A stretch of 64,000 bases of DNA from Lateolabrax maculatus (taxonomy: Eukaryota; Chordata; Actinopteri; Acropomatiformes; Lateolabracidae): positions 4,663,001 to 4,727,000 of the forward strand of contig CM062219.1 of assembly GCA_031216445.1 (NCBI GenBank), read 5' to 3'. Positions 34,483 through 48,557 of the stretch are shown here, in pieces. A program made the position numbers and the translations under genes. The notes under the pieces were generated by a model. It did not search any database. It had not been told where the DNA came from and worked only from the letters and a program-made list of their open reading frames with translations. How positions within the stretch are numbered: position 1 is the stretch's first letter; every line of letters starts with the position of its first letter.

Positions 34483-37272
34483 CGGAGATAATAAATGCTG
34501 TTACAGAGCGAAGGAGTCACAATCACAGAGTGCTGATTGAACTGTGAAAGTGACTCGGTGCAGACAGCCAATGGACCAAGACGCTGATAAGAGCTGCTAG
34601 TGAGGCTGGTGATCAATGGTCAAACACCATCTGTACAAGTGTGTGTCTGGATGTTTGTGCTCCTGTTTAGACTCAACGTTGCTTCAATGATGAACTGCCA
34701 CCCAAGATAAAACATTCTGTATGCCTATCAAAACTTTGTCTTCACAGTTAAGTTTGCCTCAACACTGTAATACTTCTGAAAAACCTCTTTGTCTTCTTCC
34801 TTTTTTAGTTGAAACGCAGAGTTGAGTTTTTTTGTTTTATTTTGTACATTTCTCTCCATGTGATCACTTATCTTGTGTTTCAATATTGCCCATCACACAG
34901 TACAGGTGTCCCATCACCCTATCTTTATGTTTTGTGTTCTAGAAGGGACATTTATACACTACAAAACTGCAACAACAGATTTGTTTAGTAAGAAACGTCT
35001 TAATGTTGCGGTTTGATCCATTACACACTAACACGCTAAATAAGGCAAAGGGCATCTCTGGCAAGGATGGAAAGCAACAGAATCTTTTTTGCATCAGTAT
35101 GGACAAGGTTATGGTTTAGTTCATGGACAGCCGACAGCTGAGCGGCAGCTCTGTGACGGCGACATCCAAAATCATGTTTGGGCCCCTTTGTGCCCAGTAG
35201 CCTCAAATGGTGCCTTTTCATGTGAGAGCTGGTTCATTTTTCAACCTGATAAATCCCCGAGCACAGACTGACAGGCTCTCTGGGAAGACGGATGGGCCTG
35301 CAGAGACTTGTTAAAAGGGGGAACCTCACCGCGCTCCTTGGGCCAGAAGCAGGAGTGGGGGGGGGTCGCTCTGGAGGTCACCGTCCCACACATTAGCGGC
35401 CTTTAAATCTTACCACCAGTCACGAAGTGCAACATGCATTCATATAGATTCTGAGAGGGAAACCTGAACTCATATTAATGTGTGTGCATGTGCGCATACA
35501 TGATGGAACCGAGGGGGTTTTCCCTGTATGGGATGTCAGCACTTCATTACGTATTTTACATTGAGGGTTTTTCTGCTTGGGAGATGTGTTTTTCGGTGTA
35601 TACATTACATGCTGGGAAATGGTGCAGATGGTGCCAATGACAGAGACCCACGAGGATGATTAAGAGGTGGAGAGACAGAAACATGAATATCTGCACCCCT
35701 GGAGCAGGAAACCAAGTCATCGGGGCTTGTTTTGTGTCCTTCAGTGCAACCTAATCCAGACCCAGTGTGGTCGAGGAAGAATTGAATTTATTTTTGTTGA
35801 GTTATTTTCAAAAATAAACTGGCGGCAGGGTTTACCAGCATGTCCATGTGCCTCCTGCGGTGAAATATAGACAGAGCGTCGTACATAATCATCTCTCTTT
35901 CACCCTCTATGAGGCCTTTGCGCTACATGTCACATACAATTCTATTTGCAAAAATGTCCCCCTGCAGAAATCACAACACAAGGTATCTATTTTACGCCCT
36001 TTCCCCGTTAGCAGAACAGCTACAGCGCACCAGGCAACGTTACTGCCCAAACAGGCCGCAGCTCTTCTGAATCACAGATTTCTAATTCCACTGCTGTTGC
36101 ACAGCGTGGTTTTGTACAGCTTTTATCCCCGTCGCAGTCCGCCCTTCCCTCCTGTTCATCTCCTCATCTATCAGACTGCGCTGTGACTCATATTATTGTA
36201 GCGTTAACGCAGGGAAGCACCCGTCAACCGGAAGATCTGCTTCTGGAGATTGAGCCAGCAACTAAATGACGCTTCCTGTCTCCTACCCCTTATTCCCCTT
36301 CTAACGTTGCCTACAGAACCATTACATCAACATTAAAAGCCCCATGCTATAGCCTTGCTAAATGATTTATATCCATTTAAACTGTAGATTAGAGCTGTAT
36401 GCTTATATAACATTGAAAAACAATCATATCATTCATGCTGTAGCAGATTCATTATACAGTCAACCAACTGTACCTGTACAGGATGGAGGACATACTAATA
36501 TTTTCCGTAGTGGAAACAGCCAAGGTTTGCATATTTTACTAAAAGAAGTCGTTTGCATGATGAACATTTGTCACATTCAAATGAATCGTGACAAAATAAA
36601 CAGTCGAGGGGAAAGTACAGACTTTCTGAACAGCAAACCAAACGGGAGACACCCTCCTTCACTCTGCCAAAAAGAGATTTTGCTTACTGCCATTGCCCGC
36701 CACTGTCCCTGTAGCAGAGTGCCATTTGAATCAAGGGTCGTGGGTCACAGCAGGTTTGCATTGAATCAAGCGCAAAATACGCCCTGACACATGTTGCAGA
36801 TGTATCCTCCACTTCTCAACACCAATACATCTACATTTACGTCAAGGGATCGGGGAGAAATTTCAGTTTGGGCCAAACAGGGCGGATAATCACAACCAGG
36901 CTGGTTTTGGCTGGAAGAAAGAGTGGAGGCTCAGACGATGAGGATCAAAGAAGGGGAACAATTGGAAGACGTTGCTTGCTTGATGTTAAATGGCGGGGTT
37001 AACTGAACTGGTGTGCACGGATAAAAGGTTGGAGCAGAAAATCTGCCCGCTTTTCTTAGCCTTCGTCAGGGTGGGGCCGGGCGGGAGGCGCGGGTGTGCA
37101 AGTCTGCAGGATTGAGATAAATTCAGAGGGGAGTCGATAGGAAGTGCTCTCACATCACTTCCTCTCTTTGTTTTAGCCGCTATTTTCAAGGCTTGGAATG
37201 TAGTTCCTGTCAAGAGGTGAAGGAATTCAAAACAAGTGCATTAACCTCTACGTAGGGGAGCACTGAGGTGAG

Positions 37273-37277
<5 letters not shown>

Positions 37278-37308
<31 letters not shown>
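37278..37308. repeat. (GT)n microsatellite
   Basis: About 31 bp of uninterrupted GT repeat. It accounts for the His/Thr-rich ORFs on the opposite strand. Confidence 0.95.
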
Positions 37309-37309
<1 letters not shown>

Positions 37310-40300
37310 TTGTGTTCGTGAATGAATGAGTTTGTGGAGAGGGCATCGACGAGAGCGCGTGTGTTTTTCGGGATCTCGTTGGCATTTTAGGTACATTTTC
37401 CGTAGTCGGACTGATGCAGCGTGCAACTGGTTTCTTAACAGCTGTGTGTGTTGTGTGTCCTGTGTGCGTCCCAGGGTCTGTGGGAGAATGAGAAAGCTCG
37501 AGCACCACACCCTCCTCACATCCTGTGGCAGGCCTGTCCTTGTGTCTCTCTCAGGCCGGGGTCCAGAGGCATACCAAAGCCCTGCAGTCCCAGCACGCCG
37601 ACATAAACACTGACCCTTAAAAGGAAGTCTGTGTGTATGTGTATTTGTGTATGCACGTGTGTACTTGCGGAGCGGCATGTCTGTGCAGTGCAATTAACTA
37701 CTATCAATGTCATAAAAAACATGTAAAAGTTACATATTTGTCAACCTACTAAACTAAACCTCATTTGAGTCAACAAGTGCTGTTGACTGTGTTTCCACAG
37801 ACCACCTGGCACTTCCATTGTGTTGCATCGGTGAAGACAGGATGTCAGTCATGCTGTGCTCACCATCAGTATGTCTACAAGCTTTTCTTAGTAAGTGGGT
37901 ACATCTCTCCGGGGACATCTCAGTGGTGCCCAGCTCTCTGCACACAGACATCCGGAAATCCACCAATTTTCTCCAGCAAAGACCTCAGTCCCACTAATGA
38001 CTCTCTAGGAAACTTCAGTCAGCAGCAGAGGGATTTGAAGTGGAACACAGCAAACCTTTTCCAAATGCAGTCTGGAGACCTTTTAGAAATGTGCAAATTA
38101 ATTCCCAACCGTTTGGGCATGTTACCCCCTTGATACAAAGCGATGTGTACTTACACTGTGACCCCTCGTCACGGGCTGTATAAGTCAGTGAGTGATTTCC
38201 CTTGTCAGATCAGTTCATTTTAATAATTGTTACAACCCTGAAGGTGTAAATCTGTTGAGAATTTCACAAGGAACAAGCAAAGTAAAAGTGTAAATATGCA
38301 CCATAGGAATAGTTTTTACATTTTAGGATTAACATCATACAAACTATTTTGAAGTTAACTAGTAAGCTTTAGAGGTTCCCAAAATGTCTAACTATTCCTA
38401 TTAGAGACAAAATGACACTGTACAGAATAACAAACAGGTATGTTGTGTTCCACTACATGTGGCTGCTTTTGATTAGATGCATCAAGGCTTTGTACTAAAT
38501 CTTTTTATGACACTCATTCAAGGGAACAATTCTTTTGCTGATGGCTTGCTGTTGTTGCGTGCGATGCGAGATCCCTTGCCTGTATTTATTTCTTAATGCC
38601 GTTCTTACTTTTCCTCCGTGCCCGTCTCCTCGGTGCCATCAGTAGAGTTGATCTGTAGACAGCTTGTTGATGGGGCAATGCCACTCGCATTTTGTGGTCA
38701 CATTAAGGCCCCACTGCTAATGTCTTTGACATAGTTATGAGAGTGCCTTGCCTCATAAAGCCTGTGTGCAGTGGCGTGCAGTAGCTGTAAACCCCATCGT
38801 AGAGAGGCCCATTTGTCAGGCTTGTTTGTTGAAGCATTTTTGCTGCTGTGCATGCTGGACTCATCGAAGGTCGAGAGGTCATGATTTTCTATTTTCATGC
38901 TCTCTCATTAAAATGATTGACACCGTTAAGGGAGAAGCACAAAACCATGGGTACATTTTTATTTTGAGTGTTTCCAGTCTGTGGAGAGTATCTGATGCCC
39001 CTTGTGTGTTGCCCCTCAGTTCAACAGGCACATTTATAGAAATGCTGAGCAAACTGTCAGTTTTGATTTGCCTTAAATTTGCTCTCCATAGATACACTGA
39101 ATAATCACATTTATACTAAATGGATCTCAAGGACAGTGAAGCTTTGGATCTTGTGTAAAACCGGAGACAGACAGGAGATCAAATAGCTGTAATGTTGAGA
39201 CTGCTGCACAGGGTTCCCGGGGTTCAGCTGTGGTTTGACATAAATCTCCTCCAGAGTCTCTGTCTGATATGCCATAACTGCTTCTTTGCCATCTGTGCTT
39301 AGTTAGAGAGCTAGATACCTTTTTAATGAACCCATCATTAAGACTTTAGGGGAAAGTAACGGCATTGGGCTGGTATTCCCTCTCTGTGGTCCACTGATCT
39401 CTCCCCTAAATACAACAATCCACACAGTATTGCACTTCATTATAGAGCTGCATTGCGAGACTGTGCCTTCCACACAAGCTGCACAAGTCCACGCTAAAGG
39501 GACAGAACAAAAAAAATCAATTCACCACATCAATGAGAATCAGGTTATAACTTGACAGAAAAAGAGCTGAGCTGGATTCTCATAAACCTCTCATCAGCAC
39601 AAGGAGCCATGCTGCTCCTCTGACAGCAGTTCACTCTTTAACTTGTTCCATTAAATTTTCTGCCTGTTTCATATAAAAGTTGCAGATGTGTAATACCAGA
39701 AGTCACTGCGATGAAATATCTTATATTATCAGTTACATTTGAGATATGCAAAACTTAATTTACTGGTGCAACAATTAATCAATCAATCAATTAAGTGACT
39801 CAAGAGAAAGTTAATGGACAACAATTTTGGTAATTATTTATAGAATAAAATATGCACATAAATATCAGCTTTATAGCAAGTTAGTGCGAAGTTTAATCTT
39901 ACTTCTTGGGAGGAATCTGTCGATGTGTTGGGTGGTCTTAGTCTTAATGGACCAGTACTCTCTCTCCCAGAGGACAGATCTGCAACAGATGGCTGCCTGG
40001 CTGAACAGAAACCTTCATGCCCTCTGCTCCACCCTGGTGTCACTCTGTCCTTTTTGATGGAGTATCCCTCTGTTCGGCAGCGTGGACAATATACATGTGG
40101 CTTCTTCAGTTGCTGCGGAAAGAAAATCACTAACTTCGAGCCTTTTAGGTAAATCAGACTTTCGATTACAAAGACCTTGCAGGACAGACGAGTTTGCAGG
40201 TCAGTTTTTCAGGGGATGAATCAGTGGTTAACAGGGTCAAGTGAGGATCTATGAGCAGTGAAGAGTTTGGTTAAGAGCTGAGAGGCGTCGCGTCGCTGAT

Positions 40301-40639
40301 GGGGAATCGTTTGGTTCCATCATCTCCTGCTATGGTTCATGCACTGAGAAAGGAGAGCGGGAGAAAACAGGATTGGATGTAGCTGAGAGAACTAATACAA
40401 TTAGAGTGGGGTAATATGCGCAAAATTACCCCATTCAAGAAATGAACAGTTGAAAGCAAGCATATCTTTAAAAGTCAACCGTCATTTAAACAATTGCGTT
40501 GTAGATGTAGCATACTGACTGAACTGTTTTTAATCATTCAAATGGCACTTTAATATTATTATATTGACATATCTGTTGATTACATGGTGAATTTGCTTCA
40601 CATTTACAATTAGCTTGGAGAAACACGAAGATACCACAT

Positions 40640-40960
40640 CTACATTTTGGTTCTAGGAATGGCAATGTTGAAATCTCAAATATTGAATTGACTGCTATGA
40701 CATTTTCTGTCATTCATGTCAGTCAGTTGGGAAATATCCCAACAAATATTGAGTGGACTGACAAAAAATGTTGTATCATTCATGTTCCCCAGATGATGAG
40801 TCTTGAGTCTGAATTTGGTGATCCGCTGATGTTTCCGGTAACGGCACCAACAGAGCCGGTGAAATATCTCCACATCTACTACAGTACATGAATTGGGACC
40901 ATATTTGGCTTCAACATTCATGGTTCCAAGATGATTTACCTAAATGACTTTGGCTGTTAT
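40640..40960. repeat. teleost dispersed repeat fragment
   Basis: Contains 'catgttccccagatgatgagt' and 'tttggtgatccgctgatgttt', corresponding to blocks of the family at 33745-34120 but more diverged. Confidence 0.4.
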
Positions 40961-43099
40961 CATTTCCTGTAGTGTGACCAGCATGTTGAACACTTTTAAA
41001 ACCCTGAGCTATCAGCTCCGTCTATCAGCACACCCTTTTTATATCAAGGATATTTGATCAGACGTTGATAGAGTTGTCATTTACGAAACATACATTTGTT
41101 TTACGTCTTTCTAACCGTTCTTGAAATGCATAATGTTCTCATGCCAGCATCACTTCCCTGTTTAGTCTATTTCTGCAACAGTTGGATAATAGTCCACAGA
41201 GGAGATCTAAGGATATCCCTCATGGAAACAACACACAAAACAGTAGAATGCCAAATACTGTTCTGCTGCTGACAAGCAATCATAAAAGTTGGCAACACTA
41301 TGGCGAGTTTTACAGCAAAGGAATGTTATATTTGTTTTCATGTAACACCGTTCCTTGATGTGACACCTCAGCGTCTACGCAATAGCATATTTGTGTGGGA
41401 ACAGAACATTAAATCATTCTGGACGAGGCTGGAGAGAATATTTCAGGATTAGTGTGGCAGCGCGGTGAGTGTCCACACTTCACACTGTTGCAGCCTCAAA
41501 GAGAAAATCTATGGAGACGGTGGACCACAGTCGACACGGCCACCGTTCCAAACATTAGCCTCAGGGCAGGAGAATTTGATTACTATGGTAAATAAGCCAA
41601 TCAGACTCGCATGTGTTTCTGAGACGCAGGGTTTGCTGGAATGTGTATAAACTCCCTAATCACTCCACACTGTTGATGACAGACTGACAAGGAGAGCTGG
41701 CAGCAGGAGGAGGGTAATACTATATGAAGGAGAGGCCATTAAAAGGGACATTACAAAAGGACTCGCATACTAAATACCCACATAGAATAAAATTAGTCAA
41801 GGATATTTTTTGGTTTGTTGGGTCTGAAGCATCAGTTTTGAATTATGTATTTTGAAACTACCTCTGGCTGTTGAAGTGGAGCACAGGAAGTTCCAGGACC
41901 ACCAGCACAAACTCTTTCCATTTCCAGGAGGGCTCTGGATGAGTGCATGTCTCAGCTTTGTCCAATGCTGAGGCTGACAGGGGAGTGACGGTATCTGCGG
42001 CAGGCCTTGGACATCAGGATGTCCTGTTTGGCTGCTCAGCATGAAAATCCTACAGAGCAGATGCACATGCTACACCTCTACTCCCGTTCCCGGGGTCACT
42101 TGTGAATCAGCAGAGTTGATCACATCTGACGCAATGGTAGTTTGGCATATCAGCATTTATTGAGCGAAAAAGTTTAAGACATAATAGTTTAACTTAATAT
42201 AAATTCCAAAAATAAAGGAAATGTAGTAATGTTGCTGCACAACTGCAGTGAGTCTCCATATCGTCATACCCATCTCTGTTTGCAGTAAACCACAACATTA
42301 AGCCTGGCATCACTTCTCTAGACAGCAATGCATGTTATAACCATATTAAAGTATCAAATCCCTAAAAGCTGCAGTCACGTAAAAACATTGTTCATTCTGC
42401 TGAGTTACATTCCTCCATAAGTGGTGCTGACTAAATCTTGACCGTAAAACACTGGCACACAACACTGACTCGAAACTTAAAGGAGACGAAGGGAAAAAAC
42501 AAAATCTTTTTAAGTCGAATTGAAACCTCGTCATCACTTTTTGTGGAAAAAAATATAAACTGTAATGATGCTGCAGCTGTTGGGCATATCTTTGCATTTT
42601 TTCAAAAGAAGATAAAACCGTTTTTGGACATATATTTGGAAACGACATCCAAGCTTGAAGCCTCTGGGTGGGCGTTTCCCACGACAACGGTTGAGTGACA
42701 GCTTAAAGTTGCTAGGAGACGTCCTGTCTACTTCTGTGTATATCCTAAAAACGTTGATAAAAGGAGGTTTTTTCCCCTTTTTCAAGAAGTCTGCATGTCT
42801 ATTAACCATTAACTATTCAAGATGCAAGTCCCTTTACAACATTCAACATTTGGGATGACCCATCTGACCTTATGTCTGAAATCTTACTATTGTTATCTCA
42901 GTCTCCTCCGTATATATGAAACATATTGCAAGCCCTTTAAGAAATATTTGGGATTTTGGGTTATATGAATAAAATTTACTTGACATAACTTGATACATTA
43001 TGCAGTGGGGTGATAAATTCAAACAAAAACTAGAATAAATAAGTGGGATAACCTAACAAGTGCAGATGCTTCCTGTCACTCAGACTCACTGAATGGTTT

Positions 43100-43310
43100 G
43101 ATATGTTTGACAATGACGTGAATCCACTTGGTGGCCTTCACATCCACCAGATCTCAGCCCAGTTGAACACGTCATCAGATGAGAGAATATATTTTGGAAG
43201 AATGGTGTTCAGCCCACGATTAGAGCTCCAGAGACTTGTGGAATCTGTACAAAAGAGCACTGGAGGTGTTCTGAAGGCTCGCGGTGGCCCGACACCTTAC
43301 TAAAACATTT
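43100..43310 (+). mobile_element. Tc1/mariner transposase C-terminal relic
   Basis: The reading frame 43103-43303 ends with LQRLVESVQKSTGGVLKARG then GPTPY and a stop. This matches the characteristic end of Tc1-like transposases (L..L..SM..R...V...GG.T.Y). The preceding part corresponds to the degraded catalytic-core end. No inverted repeats or N-terminal domain are recognisable, so it is a fragment. Confidence 0.65.
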
Positions 43311-44101
43311 CATTTAGTTTTTTTCCTTTATGTTCTACATGTGTTTTGGGAAGTCTCCCGCCAGAGGAACAGACTAGAGTGAAGCTCTCGAAACATGAAG
43401 TGACAAATCAAAGCATCCGCACGCACACATGGACAAACTCACATGTGCGTGCACAAATTCACGGGAAAACAAAGCACTCCTTTACGTTCACGTTGACTAT
43501 TGCACATGGAGACAATAAAAAACATTTAATCTGTATTATGTCCTCTACCTTTCCCTCTCTTCTTATTTCTGCAGACATTATTCCTCTTGTCATAAAGCTT
43601 CACTGCATTTACTGTACTTGTCTCCTGTTCATTCATACCGATCCATGCCTTGCACACCTGCCTCCACAGAACAGACTTGAAATCTATGTGTTAAAATGTA
43701 TTAAATATACTCAGAATTCGTACTTTTTCAGAGTTGTTGTTGGGCACAGCTGCCCTCTTGTTCATGCCCCATCCAGGGTCACTGCTACTGCCCTTTAGCA
43801 GAATCTGTCAGGCCCTCTTTGACGCAGATCCGTTTCCTGTCCAAGTGAGATTTTTATTGTTCCAAGGGAGCAGGCTCCCAAATCTTTCTCCCCCAGCCTT
43901 TTCCTGTTTCCTCTCAAAGAGGAAGTGCTGCTTTGCTTCAGTTTTTTTTTTTTTTCCTCCTCCCTCCCGCAACTTCTCTGGGACAAATCTGGAACACTGA
44001 CTGCAAATCTTTGCTTTGCCAAGTCTTGATTTCAAAGAATGAAAAGAGTTCCCTTAAAAAGAGATACCCTCCCACTTCGGTCTCTCTTACACAAGCTTAA
44101 A

Positions 44102-44140
44102 AACACACACACACACGCGCACACACACACACACACACCA
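44102..44140. repeat. (CA)n microsatellite
   Basis: An interrupted CA run with a CGCG interruption. Confidence 0.9.
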
Positions 44141-45801
44141 GGGCATTCACAAACAAGCCCGCACTGATTTTGCATCCTATATTCTAATGTGCCCCCTCTG
44201 AGCGATCAGCCTTGATGGTGTGTGTCGGTGTGTGGTCACCTGCGACCCCGAAGTGAAGCGTTCCCATGGTGCCTCTGCACGTAGCCTCTTTGTTATCGCA
44301 GGGAAAAAAGTTCTTTGTGTGCAGGGAGGGTCAGATCATACATTTAGTCAGTATAAGCCCTTGAATGAAGACTGACAGAAGACGAAACACTAAATACACC
44401 TCAGCAGCATCACTGCATAAAAAAGAAAAACAAAAAACGGGCGATAATCAAGTAATTTCTCATCATAAATTGAAGTAGAGAAGCAGACCATGTTGTTCTA
44501 TTTGAGTGACGTTGGGGTTCATGCCCCCCGAACCCAGCCACCCAACCATAAACACACACACACAAACACACACAGAAAACGTGTGTGTGTGTGTTTATGC
44601 ACATTTAACAGTGAGAGTATGTGGTCCGGTTCTGCACAGACCTAGAATGACAAATGGGTCCTGGTTGTCGGACTGATCTCAGTCAAGCTCAGCTTCAAGG
44701 CAGAGGAGGAGCAGCCTGCCTGTGTTTAATACATGATGTCAGCTACCGCTGCCGAAAGCTTTTCAGGCTCACATTAGAGACCCCATCTGAACTCTGGCAC
44801 GACCCCATCCGAACAAACTCCAGAACTCTTACAAGACTGGGAAACTGGGGGGAAAAAAACAGGATTGCAGGATTATTTTACTACTGAATCATGAAAATAT
44901 CATATTCAGATTCTGCACAGTCTTCATAAGGCCGAGGGATTTCAGTGACGAGAGTACATTCAAAACTTGAGGTTTTAAAGGTAATTTGTGAATTTGGAAA
45001 CAGCAGTTGAGAAAACAATCCTCAAAAACAAGGCAGAAACCTTTGGCAGCTTAGTTTCTGTTCTGTTTGAAAGGGAACCAGAACGATACTGAATGGACCT
45101 GGCTGTCGGATTGTTTTCTCAATTTTAGAATGGATTAAAAAGAGCTATTTTGACCAACTTATGACGGAAATAAACCACATCTGCCACACGCTACGCTCAG
45201 GATCAACACGAAGCTCTTTTAGAGCTTGAACACGGCTTTTACACTTCACCAAACTGCCTTTAAGCCAAAAATGTATAAGTCTTTACCATTCCCCCCACTG
45301 AACTGCACCCAGCTGCAACAAAAGCGCACAAGCAGAGGGAGGAAAAAGAAAAAACTTCTTTCTTATCGTGCAACCGGCTGCAATTTGACAGATTTGATCT
45401 CACAGTGACCTTAACTGCTGTAAACATGAGCCTATATGAGCTCCCATCGTGCCACCGGCTCAACCGCCGGAGACACCAGCGAGTGCTGTTACATCAAGTT
45501 CACCAAATACAGAGTGATAACCTCCCAGTGCTGATGAGTCCTGTGTTTTCCTCTGGACTGCAGAAGGCCATGAAGGCAGCAGAAGGCCATGAGGTGACCA
45601 GGTTTGGAGGCACTTGCCCCCCCCCCCACCCCACCCTTCAAGATGTCTGGGCCACAATGGGGGACAGAAAAATGCTCCAAAATCAGATTCGCGAAGCGGT
45701 TTGAGCAGGATGGAGAGTGTTTGTGCAGGAGAGGGGTTTTATCAGCGCCAAACACTCACAGGAATTCCGGTTTGGGATTGTCCGTCCAATTCCTGAGTTC
45801 C

Positions 45802-46030
45802 ACAGGAAGCGCTGCATAAAAAGCAACCGGAGGACGCCCGGAGACATTTCATTTAGCGGCCGCTCCACTCACAGGGAGCACCTCCAGTGAAACCGCGCGG
45901 CTTGTGCACCCGGAGCCACCGACCCCCCGAGCTTTGAAAGAAGCTGGCAGCATGGAAGAGTCCCGCAGTCCTCCGGCCCGGCGGCTCGGCCTGCGCGCGC
46001 ACACGCACCTGATGACCCCCTGCTGCGAGG
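45802..46030 (+). promoter_or_regulatory. candidate egfl7 promoter and non-coding leader exon with uORF
   Basis: In a CpG-rich island, an ETS site (ACAGGAAG, 45802-45809) and a TATA-like CATAAAAAG (45815-45823) precede a stretch ending at a good donor GAGG|GTGAGT (46030/46031). If spliced to the egfl7 exon at 49581, it would add a 5' leader. That leader carries a 41-codon upstream ORF (ATG 45952, TGA 49625-49627) ending before the egfl7 ATG. ETS control fits an endothelial gene. The link to egfl7 is inference, and it could belong to another transcript. Confidence 0.35.
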
Positions 46031-48364
46031 GTGAGTTCCTGCACACCTGACGCATGCGCCGTACAGCTCGAAAACTGTGTTTGTTTTACATTCACTTTTC
46101 AGTCGTTTTCGGTTTTTATTTATTTTTTTTTGACAAATAATAAGAAGAATCAGAATCTAGTTTTCTGCTCAGTGCAGGTGTTGGTTTGGTGACACAGAGA
46201 ACAGAGCTACAGGAGGATGAGGATGAGGATGGAGAACTGTTGTGTGCAGGCAGGAGCTGCACTACAAACTGTCTGTAGGCCTGCAGGTGTCCTGATAAAA
46301 ACACTGTGTGGACAACGCAGAGTTGGTTTTAATGTGCATGTGTTGAGAGTATCTGTGCAGACTTATGTGTGAAATGAAAGGATCCTTACCTACATGCTGT
46401 TGCACAGTGTGTGTGTGTGTGTGTGTAACATGTTGGCTCCAGCAGAACAAGCAAAAATTGTGCCCGATAGTGAGTTTCATACCTGAAAAAAATAGGTGAA
46501 TTGACCAAAAAATATAGGGTCCATGGTCTGTAATAATTTCTCAATGGAAATACTGGCAGTGTAGTATAGGCTGTCTGCATTAGTTATCTAGAGCAAGGCA
46601 TAAATATAATTATTATCATTATTATTTGGCTTAATATTAACTTTTTAGGGTAGTCAAATATTGAACTAATTTGCCAAGGACATTGTTTCATTGAAATTTG
46701 ACAGACGTGTGTTTTCTTTTGCATGTACAAAAGGGTTACAAATGTCAAAATATGTTATAATATTTATTATTTTTTAATTAATTTAGCTTTTTTATTTTTT
46801 TTTGCAAAAGACACTAGGTTGAATGATTTGGGATTTCCCAAGATTAGAAAACCTGACGTCAGTCAACAGTCAAGTTTATAGTAAAATATAATAAATTGAC
46901 GGATAGGTTCACAAATTCTCACTTCTGTTTTTAAACAATAATCAGGTGCACATTATATGAACCTAATCTTTCCTCTTGTCCTTACCGCCCATAATGAGAT
47001 CAGTTGGTAATGCGCGCCAAGTGTTGGGGGACAAAATCCAAAGTCCATCTTCTGTGCAAAAAACATATTCCAAAGTTTATCTAAAGCCAATATGAGGGTT
47101 CAGCAGTCTGAGTTGGACAAATCAAGAGGATATCTTCCAGAGTTGCAGTGTTTTTAGCACAAAATTCCCACTTTGCATTTACAATCCTTCCACAAAAAAA
47201 AAAACATTATCTGGGGAACAAAGTGGGAATTTCATAAACTGGAAGCATGTTAGGAAGGGATCTCTTAATGGCCAACATGGACAGGAAGAAAGCACCCAAA
47301 CTCTCCCCCAGTGTTCACACGGGTGCCTGAATGTTGATTTTTTTTTACTGTAAAAAACTGCGAACGCACCCTTTAATCCTACAAACTGCTCCCTCCAGCT
47401 TCTACCAGCAGGTTGTGAATGAAAAAAAAAAAAAACCCTTTTAGTGTGTGTAAGTGTGCACAGTGACGCCATGCACGGTAACCCGGTGGACCTCCAGCTG
47501 GAGGAGCGGGAGGAGGTCCTACCATCACCCCCCATGCTCTCTGACAGTCTGAGCTGCAGGACAAACCTGGCTGGTTGCGGAGTTTCATCACTGGACCTTG
47601 AACCCACCAGCGGAATATAACGGGACTAACTTTGTTCTCGCCGTTTTTTCTCCACTTCCTGCAGTGTAGGACTGAGTTGATTTTTTTTTTTTTTTGTAGG
47701 AGAGCTGATTCATTGCACGGTTTGTGATTGTTTTTGTGTCCGTGCATGCGCCCCAGATGTTGGCTTGTAACGGCTTGTGCGTGCGTGTCCCGCATCCCCC
47801 CCCCCCCCCGCGCTCGTCGTCGTGCGGTGCAGGGATGAGGTTTTTACTTTGCGTTTATCTCTTTATTTGCGGAGTCATGCGTTTAATGCGTGAGCGTGTC
47901 ACTCCGCGTGTGCGTGTGTGTGAGAGGGTTTTGCACAGATGGAGGTCTGAGCGGAGGAAGCGGTGGTCTCCAGCTGCAGAACAGCGCCCTCCCGTGGAGA
48001 AGCTGAGAGACGCGTCTGCCTCGAGTTAACGAGGAGCTTATTGCGGTTTAAAGATGAGACACAAACACGTGCTCCGAGCCTTGTGATCACACATGTTCAC
48101 CTGGATTATGAGCATCCTTTTGCATGAATTGTATTTTATTTAAAGCGCTGTTTTCTGCAAACCAGAGTGAAATATATTTTGGGGGCAATTTAAAATCTTA
48201 AATCTACCACTTCATCTTAGTGTGGTTTGTATGTCCCTTGTGTATAAATGCTGCTAATGTACTTTATGCATCCCAAAGGATGAATGAGATTTTAATATGA
48301 TATTTATGACACATGTTTTGTCTGTCAACACCTTCCTCATTTCCAGTGTAATGATGCTGGATTG

Positions 48365-48365
<1 letters not shown>

Positions 48366-48403
<38 letters not shown>
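48366..48403. repeat. (CA)n microsatellite
   Basis: About 38 bp of uninterrupted CA followed by AGACACACAC. Confidence 0.95.
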
Positions 48404-48408
<5 letters not shown>

Positions 48409-48535
48409 ACACGTTGTCTTCACTCGCCGCCGTGATTTGTGAATGGAGCTTTAGATGTGCGTGTCCTGTCTCTGGGCGTCAAGCCAGCAGGGGATCAGAG
48501 AGACATGCAGGCTGTCAGCCGGGGCTTAGCGTCAA

Positions 48536-48557
48536 CCCCCCCCCCCCCCCCCCCCCC
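48536..48557. repeat. poly-C tract
   Basis: 22 consecutive C bases. It is able to form an i-motif/G-quadruplex on opposite strands and prone to sequencing length error. Confidence 0.9.

Larger units (their letters stand above)
29228..45800. other. 16.5-kb gene desert upstream of egfl7
   Basis: I see no coding exon with family homology in this interval. It contains dispersed repeats (entered separately), a Tc1 relic and several CA/GT microsatellites. The small ORFs look random or are microsatellite translations. Given its position, it may hold distal regulatory elements of egfl7, but none is identifiable from sequence alone. Confidence 0.5.

Noticed and set aside
37241..37693. His/Thr-rich ORFs over the GT microsatellite
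   Set aside because: Translations of a simple repeat. The same holds for ORFs at 48297-48740, 51690-51953 and 52006-52371.
39834..40130. 98-codon minus-strand ORF and the overlapping plus-strand ORF
   Set aside because: No family signature, and both strands are open by chance.
47179..48029. ORFs in the CpG-rich stretch of the presumed egfl7 intron
   Set aside because: Overlapping open frames on both strands from GC-rich DNA, without domain or splice support.
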